Assembly: GCA_016210805.1 (NCBI GenBank)
Contig: JACQTL010000351.1
Coordinates: 1-6,682 of the forward strand
DNA: 6,682 nucleotides
Direction: 5' to 3'
DNA from: Actinomycetota bacterium
GTDB lineage: Bacteria; Actinomycetota; UBA4738; G016210805
The notes under the pieces are model-generated. The model saw only the letters and a list, made by a program, of their open reading frames with translations, had not been told where the DNA came from and made no database searches. Below are positions 1 through 4,690 of the stretch, piece by piece. The position numbers and the translations under genes are program-made. Position 1 is the stretch's first letter; the number at the start of each line of letters is the position of its first letter.

Positions 1-789
1 CCTTCGCGCTCACCGAGGCGGGCGCCGGGTCGGATGTGGCGGCCCTGGCCACCACGGCCCGCCGGGACGGGGATTCGTGCGTCGTGTCGGGCACCAAGAT
101 GTCTCATCACGAACGGGGGGATCGCGGACTTCTACACCGTGTGGGCCACCGTGGACCGGGAGGCCGGGTACCAGGGCATCGTGGGGTTCGTCGTGGACGC
201 CGCCACCCCCGGCATCTCCCAGGGCCAGAAGCTCAGGAAGCACGGGATCCGGTCCTCCCACACCGCCGAGGTAGTGCTGTCGGACGTCGTCGTCCCCGTG
301 GAGAACCGGATCGGCGACGAGGGGCAGGGCTTCTACGTCATCATGCAGACCCTCGACCACTCCCGCGCCGGCGTCGCCGCCGGCGCCGTCGGGGTGGCCC
401 GGGCGGCGTTCGAGGAAGCGCTGCGGTACGCCAGGGAGCGAAAGGCGTTCCGCAAGCCCCTCATCGCCCACCAGGCGATCTCGTTCCTGCTGGCCGACAT
501 GGCCACCCGGATCCTGGCCGGCCGGCAGCTCTATCTGTACGCGGCCTGGAAGGCCTCGGTCGGCCAGCCGAGCTCTCTCGAGTCGTCGATCGCCAAGGTC
601 TTCACCGGCGACATGGCCGTCCAGGTGGCATCCGACGCGATGCAGATCCTGGGCGGGTACGGGTACATGCGGGAGTTCCCGGTGGAGCGGTACCTGCGGG
701 ACGCCAGGATCATGCAGATCTACGAGGGGACCTCGCAGATCCAGCGGGTCGTGATCGCCGGCAACCTCATGGGGGCGGACTCGATCTGA
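1..789 (+). CDS. Acyl-CoA dehydrogenase, 5'-truncated by the window edge and frameshifted near position 102
   Basis: FAD-dependent enzyme that makes the alpha,beta double bond in acyl-CoA, the first step of beta-oxidation, and passes electrons to electron-transfer flavoprotein in the cytoplasm. About 261 residues are visible; the family is usually near 380, so roughly 120 N-terminal residues lie left of the window. Positions 3-101 encode FALTEAGAGSD and end in SGTKM; the ALTEAGAGSD motif (6-35) is acyl-CoA dehydrogenase signature 1. Reading then moves by one base, and 103-786 encode LITNGGIADFYTVW through to the C-terminus. Signature 2 runs from Gln (643-645) to Asp (700-702). The presumed catalytic base is the Glu of IYEGTSQIQR, codon 724-726, as in short- and medium-chain enzymes. 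The gene ends at TGA 787-789, facing the thiolase. Family assignment is very secure; chain-length preference is not readable. Because of the frameshift it is either a recent pseudogene or contains a sequence error. Confidence 0.92.
   Translation, partial: PSRSPRRAPGRMWRPWPPRPAGTGIRASCRAPRCLITNGGIADFYTVWATVDREAGYQGIVGFVVDAATPGISQGQKLRKHGIRSSHTAEVVLSDVVVPVENRIGDEGQGFYVIMQTLDHSRAGVAAGAVGVARAAFEEALRYARERKAFRKPLIAHQAISFLLADMATRILAGRQLYLYAAWKASVGQPSSLESSIAKVFTGDMAVQVASDAMQILGGYGYMREFPVERYLRDARIMQIYEGTSQIQRVVIAGNLMGADSI
99..108 (+). other. Frameshift site within the acyl-CoA dehydrogenase
   Basis: The conserved string GTKM ends with ATG at 99-101, in the frame that starts at position 3. The next conserved string, (L/F)ITNGG, is read from CTC 103-105 and ATC 106-108, in the frame that starts at position 1. 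One extra base, T102 or a base in the TCTC run at 102-105, explains the shift with no residue lost or gained against the usual family sequence GTKM(F/L)ITNG. The protein on both sides looks intact. That fits a very recent mutation or a sequencing or assembly error better than an old pseudogene. Confidence 0.85.
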
Positions 790-792
790 GGC

Positions 793-2013
793 TCAGGCTG
801 CCTCGCGCTCGATCACCAGGGCGACCCCCTGGCCCGAACCGACGCAGATCCCGACGCAGCCGTATCGCGCCCCCCGCTCGGCCAGCTCGTGGGCCAGCGT
901 GAGCACGCATCGCGTGCCGGAGTCTCCGAACGGGTGGCCCAGGGCCACCGCCCCCCCGTTCGGGTTGAGCTTCTCGTCGGGGATGGGGAACTCGCGCAGC
1001 ACGGCGAGCACCTGGGCCGCGAAGGCCTCGTGGACCTCGAACACGTCGATGTCCTCCGGCCCGAGGCCGGCCCTCTCGATCGCCCTGGGCATGGCGTGGG
1101 CCGGCGCGATCCCCATGATGGTCGGGTCGATGCCGACGGCCGCCGAGGAGACCACGCGGGCCAGGGGCCGGATCCCCAGCTCGACGGCACGGGCCCGGCT
1201 GGCCAGGACCACCGCGCTCGCTCCGTCCGAGAGCTGGCTGGAGTTCCCGGCGGTCATGAGCGGGGTGGCCGGCTGGGGAGGCAGCGCGGCGAGCTTCTCC
1301 GGGGTGGTGTCGTCGCGGATGCCCTCGTCGTGCTCGATCGTCCGGGGCGGCCGGCCGCGGCTCCCGGGGATCTCCACCGGGACGATCTCCCTGGCCAGGC
1401 GGCCGGAGTCTCGAGCCGACGCGGCCCGCACGTGCGAACGGAGCGCGAAGGCGTCGATCTCCTCGCGGGTGAGGCCGTACATGGTCGCCAGCTTCTGGGC
1501 GGTCACGATCATCTCCATGTAGGCCTCTTTGGGCAGGAGCTTCGGGTTCACCGGCCCCCCGGCCCCGGCCCACATCGTGTCCAGGACGAACTGCGGGCCC
1601 CGCGGGGAGAACGGGGCGTCCCCCTTCATGAGGGCCCACCCGGAGCGGCTCATGGATTCCACCCCGGCCGCCAGCCCGAGCGAGATCTCGCCCACGGCGA
1701 TGGAGTTGGCGATCTGGATCGTGGCCGTGAGCGAGGACGCGCAGAACCGGTTGACCGAATATGCGGGGACGTGGTCGGGGAAGCCGCCGGCCAGGGCGGC
1801 CCACCGCGCCACGTCGCCCATCCCCTCGTGGGCCACGTTCACGCAGCCCGCGGCGATCTCCTCCACCGCCTGGGGGTCGATCCCCACCCGCTCGGAGGCC
1901 GCCCTGAGGGCGAGGGCCAGCAGGTCGTCGGTCCGGATCGAGGACAGGGCCCCTCCGTACCGGCCGATCGGGGTACGGGCGCCACCCAGGATGAGGGCAT
2001 CGCTATCCGACAT
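793..2013 (-). CDS. Thiolase family acetyl-CoA C-acyltransferase (3-ketoacyl-CoA thiolase-like)
   Basis: Catalyses reversible thiolytic cleavage of 3-ketoacyl-CoA to acetyl-CoA and a shortened acyl-CoA, the last step of beta-oxidation, or the reverse condensation. The 406-residue length is normal for the family. The N-terminus has the typical (A/G)ARTPIGRYGG. The nucleophile is Cys91 in NRFCASS, TAGNSSQLSDGASA lies near residues 254-267, His328 sits in VHEAFAAQ, and His360 sits in NPNGGAVALGHPFGDSG (350-366), which fits thiolase signature 2. The second catalytic cysteine is Cys390 in GICVGSGQG. All key residues are present, so the enzyme should be active. HEAF instead of NEAF, and GHPFG, resemble trifunctional-protein beta subunits and FadI more than biosynthetic acetoacetyl-CoA thiolases. 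No membrane segment or targeting signal is seen. The ATG is supported by GGAGG five bases upstream. It converges on the acyl-CoA dehydrogenase with three bases between stops. Degradative use is inferred from that neighbour. Confidence 0.96.
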   Translation of the reverse strand: MSDSDALILGGARTPIGRYGGALSSIRTDDLLALALRAASERVGIDPQAVEEIAAGCVNVAHEGMGDVARWAALAGGFPDHVPAYSVNRFCASSLTATIQIANSIAVGEISLGLAAGVESMSRSGWALMKGDAPFSPRGPQFVLDTMWAGAGGPVNPKLLPKEAYMEMIVTAQKLATMYGLTREEIDAFALRSHVRAASARDSGRLAREIVPVEIPGSRGRPPRTIEHDEGIRDDTTPEKLAALPPQPATPLMTAGNSSQLSDGASAVVLASRARAVELGIRPLARVVSSAAVGIDPTIMGIAPAHAMPRAIERAGLGPEDIDVFEVHEAFAAQVLAVLREFPIPDEKLNPNGGAVALGHPFGDSGTRCVLTLAHELAERGARYGCVGICVGSGQGVALVIEREAA

Positions 2014-2018
2014 GTCGA

Positions 2019-2023
2019 CCTCC
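2019..2023 (-). promoter_or_regulatory. Ribosome binding site of the thiolase
   Basis: On the minus strand GGAGG is followed by TCGAC and then the ATG at 2013-2011. The five-base spacing is good, and this fixes the thiolase start. Confidence 0.8.
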
Positions 2024-2036
2024 GTCTCCCACCTTC

Positions 2037-2047
2037 GGTTGACAACC
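2037..2047. promoter_or_regulatory. Small palindrome upstream of the thiolase, possible operator
   Basis: GGTTG-A-CAACC is a perfect 5-base inverted repeat around one central base, 24 bases upstream of the thiolase ATG. It overlaps TAGGTT (2044-2049, minus strand), which fits the loose actinobacterial -10 pattern TAnnnT and lies 30 bases before the start. No convincing -35 is found 16-18 bases further upstream. A repressor site over a -10 is a reasonable reading, but an 11-base palindrome in high-G+C DNA can arise by chance. Confidence 0.22.
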
Positions 2048-2063
2048 TACCCGCGAGGCGGAT

Positions 2064-2083
2064 CCGGCGCCGACTGTCGCCGG
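2064..2083 (-). other. Weak hairpin in the kinase-thiolase gap
   Basis: CCGGCG (2064-2069) and CGCCGG (2078-2083) form a perfect 6-bp stem with an 8-base loop, about 50 bases after the kinase stop and 50 bases before the thiolase start. No T-run follows on the minus strand, so it is not a standard intrinsic terminator. Rest of the gap (2014-2135): besides this hairpin, the palindrome and the ribosome binding site, nothing further is recognised. Confidence 0.2.
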
Positions 2084-2135
2084 GCGCACGGAGATCGCCA
2101 ACCACGCGGGACCCGTTGGGCTGCGCGCGGCCGTC

Positions 2136-4568
2136 TCATGCCGGGCCGGGGTCGACGGCCGGCCCCGCGACGTCGTCTGTGGGGACCCAAAACTCGACCG
2201 TGGCTCCCGAACCCGGCGCGCTCTCGATCCGGAGCCATCCTCGGGCGAGCTCCGCACGCTCCCGCATGTCGGGCAGGCCCAGATGCCCCGGCTCCGGCTC
2301 GCCCGCCCGAGCGGGGTCGAATCCCCGGCCGTCGTCCTGGATCCTGACCAGGACCCCGTGGTCGTGCTCCTCCACGACCACGTCCACCCTGCTCGCCCGA
2401 GCGTGCTTGCGCACGTTGGCCAGCGCTTCGTGAGCGAGCCGGTAGAGGATCGTCCGGACCTCGGTGGACGGCTCGGTGGGGAGGTTAGAGGTGAACGTGT
2501 AGTCGAGCCCCGTATCCTCCTTGATCCACTCGAGATACAGGCGCATCGCGGAGGAGAGGCCCTCCCGCTCCAGGACCACCGGCTGGAGCTCGAACACCAG
2601 CCGCCGAAGCCGGGAGATGGACTGACGGATGGTCTCCTCGAGCCGGGCCATCGCCTCCGCCTGCTCCGGATGCTCCAGCCTGGCGCGGAGCGACGACAGA
2701 CGCAGCAACGCGGCGGCCATGACCTGGATGGAGTCGTCGTGGATGTCGGCGGCGATCCCCCTGCGCTCGCGGTCCTGGGCTTCGACCAGGCGGGAGAGCA
2801 GGCGCCGGCGCTCCTGGTCCGACCGGCGGAGCTCGGCCAGCCGCTGCTCGAGCTCCTCGGCGTAGTCGCCCATCCGGGTCCGGGCCTCCTGGGCCTCCCG
2901 GAACAGGGTCTGGTTCTCGATGGCGATCGAGGCCATCTGCGCGAGCTGGACGATCGCGCCCTCGTCGGCCTCGTCGAAGCCGTCGCGGTCGCTCCACCAG
3001 ACCTGGATCGCCCCGACGCCCGTGCCGTCCCGGGCCTGGAGGGGGGCGAGCAGGACCCCTCGCCCGGGGGGAGCCGCCTCCGCCAGGCCCCGGGCCTCGC
3101 TCTCCTCCTCCGTCAGGCGGAGCGGAGCCTTGGCCCGGCAGGCCTCCGCGGCCAGCATCGACCACCCGGGCGGCTCCGGCCTGTCCCGCCCCGCGCGTCC
3201 TCGGGTGGAGGAGGAGACCGCCTCGATGACCTGGCCGCACCCCTCGTCCTCGGTGAGGCTCACCAGGGCCAGGTGGGCGAGGGCGATCCCGCGAGCGTGC
3301 TCGGCGGAGGCGGAGGCGATCTCGGCCACCGATCTTGCGGCTCCGATGGCCAGGCTGGCGTCGCGCAGCCCCTGGAGGCGGCGGACGGTGGCCCGAAGGC
3401 TGTCCTCCGCCCGACGGGCCTCCGTCACGTCCTCGCCGATGCTGATGGTCCCGATGACGTTGCCGCTCCTGTCCCGCAGCGTGGTGTGGTTCCAGGAGAC
3501 GACGCGTCGCACGCCGTGCCGGGTGAGGATGCTGCTCTCCGTGTAGGCCGGGACCGGTCCGCCGGAGGCGTCCGCCGTGAACGCCGCCCGCATCTCCAGC
3601 CCCCGCGGGTCCGGGGCGAGGACCTCGAACCAGTCCCGGCCCCGCAGCTCCTCCTCGGTCCAACCGATCAGCCTGGCCAGGTAGTCGTTGCAGAACGTCA
3701 CCCGGCCGTCCAGGTCGACGCCCACGGCGATCAGGTGGACGTTCTCCAGCAGCTCGCGGAGCCTGCGGTCCGACTCGCGGAGCTCCTCCTCGGCCTGCTT
3801 GCGCTGCGTGATGTCGCTGAGGTGGCCCTGGAGGAACAGAGGCTGCCCGTTCTCGTCCGTGACCACGGAGGCCTCGTCCCAGAACCACAGCGTGCGACCG
3901 TCCCGCGAGACCAGGCGGTACTCCGTGACCAGCGGCTCGCCCGAGGTGAAGCTGGTCCTCTCCTCCGCCAGGACCCGGTCGCGGTCCTCCGGGTGGAGCT
4001 GGCGGAGCCACAGCGCCGGGTCGGCCATCCATTCCTGGGCGGAGAACCCCAGGATCGAGGCGATCCTGGGGCTCACGTAGAGCCAGCGGCCCCCCGCGCC
4101 GATCTCCGCCCGGTACACGATCGAGGGGAGGTTCTCGACGAGGCTCCGGTACCGGGCCTCCGCCTCCCGGAGCCGCTCCTCGGCGAGCTTCCGGTCGGTG
4201 ATGTCGACGGCGACCGAACGGCTCCTGACCACCCGCCCCTCACCGTCCAGGACGGGCCGGGCCAGCAGCTGGATCCACACCGACCGGCCGTCCGCGGTCC
4301 TCATCTCCAGCTCCTCGCGGATCTCCTCTCCCGCCAGGTACCTGGAGAACGCCTCGTGGGCACGCTCGGTGCCGCTGGCCGTCCTGGTGTAGAGGTCGAA
4401 CACCGACCGCCCGAGGAGCTCGTCGCCGCGGTACCCGAGCAGCTTCCCGGCGGCCTCGTTCGCGTGCCTGATCCGCCCGTCGGAGTCGATCTCGAAGTAG
4501 GCGACCGGGGCGTTCTCGTAGAGGTCGTACAGGTCCTCGGACGACCTCTCCTCCTCCGGTGGTCTCAT
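2136..4568 (-). CDS. Soluble PAS-PAS-PAS-GAF sensor histidine kinase, HisKA_3 (NarL-partner) type
   Basis: Autophosphorylating sensor kinase of 810 residues, expected to phosphorylate a NarL/FixJ-type response regulator. Order: PAS1 (about 12-128, ending VDITDRK), PAS2 (140-257, PAS_3-like, ending SDITQRK), PAS3 (268-388), GAF (402-555), a charged coiled coil (556-605), HisKA_3 with phosphoacceptor His610 in AADIHDDSIQ, and HATPase_c (703-797). The ATPase has N-box HEALANVRKHA (Asn718), G1 DDGRGF (745-750) and G2 GHLGLPDMRER (761-771). His610-Asp611 and Gln615 form the HDxxxQ motif tied in this family to kinase and phosphatase activity, so it looks fully functional. There is no hydrophobic stretch long enough for a membrane helix and no signal peptide, so it should sense an intracellular cue. 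ATG at 4568 is chosen because GGAGG lies four bases upstream; a TTG at 4628 would add 20 low-complexity residues. No receiver-domain partner is in the window. The ligand of each sensor domain cannot be told from sequence. Confidence 0.95.
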   Translation of the reverse strand: MRPPEEERSSEDLYDLYENAPVAYFEIDSDGRIRHANEAAGKLLGYRGDELLGRSVFDLYTRTASGTERAHEAFSRYLAGEEIREELEMRTADGRSVWIQLLARPVLDGEGRVVRSRSVAVDITDRKLAEERLREAEARYRSLVENLPSIVYRAEIGAGGRWLYVSPRIASILGFSAQEWMADPALWLRQLHPEDRDRVLAEERTSFTSGEPLVTEYRLVSRDGRTLWFWDEASVVTDENGQPLFLQGHLSDITQRKQAEEELRESDRRLRELLENVHLIAVGVDLDGRVTFCNDYLARLIGWTEEELRGRDWFEVLAPDPRGLEMRAAFTADASGGPVPAYTESSILTRHGVRRVVSWNHTTLRDRSGNVIGTISIGEDVTEARRAEDSLRATVRRLQGLRDASLAIGAARSVAEIASASAEHARGIALAHLALVSLTEDEGCGQVIEAVSSSTRGRAGRDRPEPPGWSMLAAEACRAKAPLRLTEEESEARGLAEAAPPGRGVLLAPLQARDGTGVGAIQVWWSDRDGFDEADEGAIVQLAQMASIAIENQTLFREAQEARTRMGDYAEELEQRLAELRRSDQERRRLLSRLVEAQDRERRGIAADIHDDSIQVMAAALLRLSSLRARLEHPEQAEAMARLEETIRQSISRLRRLVFELQPVVLEREGLSSAMRLYLEWIKEDTGLDYTFTSNLPTEPSTEVRTILYRLAHEALANVRKHARASRVDVVVEEHDHGVLVRIQDDGRGFDPARAGEPEPGHLGLPDMRERAELARGWLRIESAPGSGATVEFWVPTDDVAGPAVDPGPA
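4149..4535 (-). repeat. PAS module in the kinase related to one in the neighbouring regulator (copy 1)
   Basis: Kinase residues 12-140 align end to end with regulator residues 398-530. Shared blocks include APV.Y, LLGY..DEL.GR, AGE.I, ADGRSVW, RPV.D..GRVVRSR and VD(I/V)T.RK. At DNA level CCACACCGACCGGCCGTC (plus strand) is identical at 4275-4292 and 5201-5218. This is a divergent domain-level repeat, not a recent duplication. Confidence 0.6.
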
Positions 4569-4572
4569 CGAG

Positions 4573-4577
4573 CCTCC
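4573..4577 (-). promoter_or_regulatory. Ribosome binding site that decides the kinase start
   Basis: GGAGG is followed by CTCG and then ATG (4568-4566) on the minus strand. The spacing is slightly short but workable, and no comparable site was noted before the in-frame TTG at 4628. This favours the 810-residue product. Confidence 0.7.
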
Positions 4578-4582
4578 ATGTC

Positions 4583-4616
4583 GCTGCCGGCGGGCAGCCC
4601 GGGGCGCGGAGCGCCC
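4583..4616 (-). other. Two adjacent hairpins just upstream of the kinase ribosome binding site
   Basis: Hairpin A pairs GCTGCC (4583-4588) with GGCAGC (4593-4598), a perfect 6-bp stem with a 4-base loop. Hairpin B pairs GGGCGC (4602-4607) with GCGCCC (4611-4616), a perfect 6-bp stem with a 3-base loop. In the minus-strand transcript B comes first, then A, then five bases, then GGAGG. They could be a weak bipartite terminator for the upstream regulator gene, or 5'-leader structure affecting kinase translation. No T-run follows, so an intrinsic terminator is not clear. Confidence 0.35.
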
Positions 4617-4659
4617 AACTGGGACCAAGCGTCTCAGCCGGGCATCTCGGAAACCTCTG

Positions 4660-4676
4660 GCCCGGACGCTCGGGGC
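4660..4676 (-). terminator. Imperfect hairpin after the BTAD-PAS gene, weak terminator candidate
   Basis: GCCCGGA (4660-4666) and TCGGGGC (4670-4676) pair with one mismatch around a 3-base loop, starting about 14 bases after the regulator's stop codon. Position and G+C content suit a terminator, but there is no T-tract after it. The rest of the 4569-4690 gap shows no clear -10/-35 pair. Confidence 0.2.
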
Positions 4677-4690
4677 GTGCCGTCAGGCCG

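Noticed and set aside
36..902. Continuation of the first acyl-CoA dehydrogenase frame past the frameshift to position 902
   Set aside because: After position 101 this frame becomes Arg/Gly/Pro-rich with no similarity to the family, while the neighbouring frame continues the enzyme exactly.
2039..2044. Perfect TTGACA on the plus strand as a -35 box
   Set aside because: No -10-like sequence lies 16-18 bases downstream, and there is no plus-strand gene for it to drive. It is part of the GGTTGACAACC palindrome.
889..2433. Plus-strand open frame (514 codons) opposite the thiolase
   Set aside because: It overlaps the thiolase, which has all catalytic residues, and part of the kinase. Its composition is low complexity with no domain, so it is an antisense shadow.
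4569..4628. Longer kinase starting at TTG 4628
   Set aside because: The added 20 residues are unlike a domain, the region holds hairpins, and the internal ATG at 4568 has a clear GGAGG upstream.
2014..4690. Both minus-strand gaps are exactly 122 bases long, suggesting a repeated element
   Set aside because: The two sequences (2014-2135 and 4569-4690) do not resemble each other beyond the GGAGG sites, so the equal length looks like coincidence and also depends on the start codons chosen.
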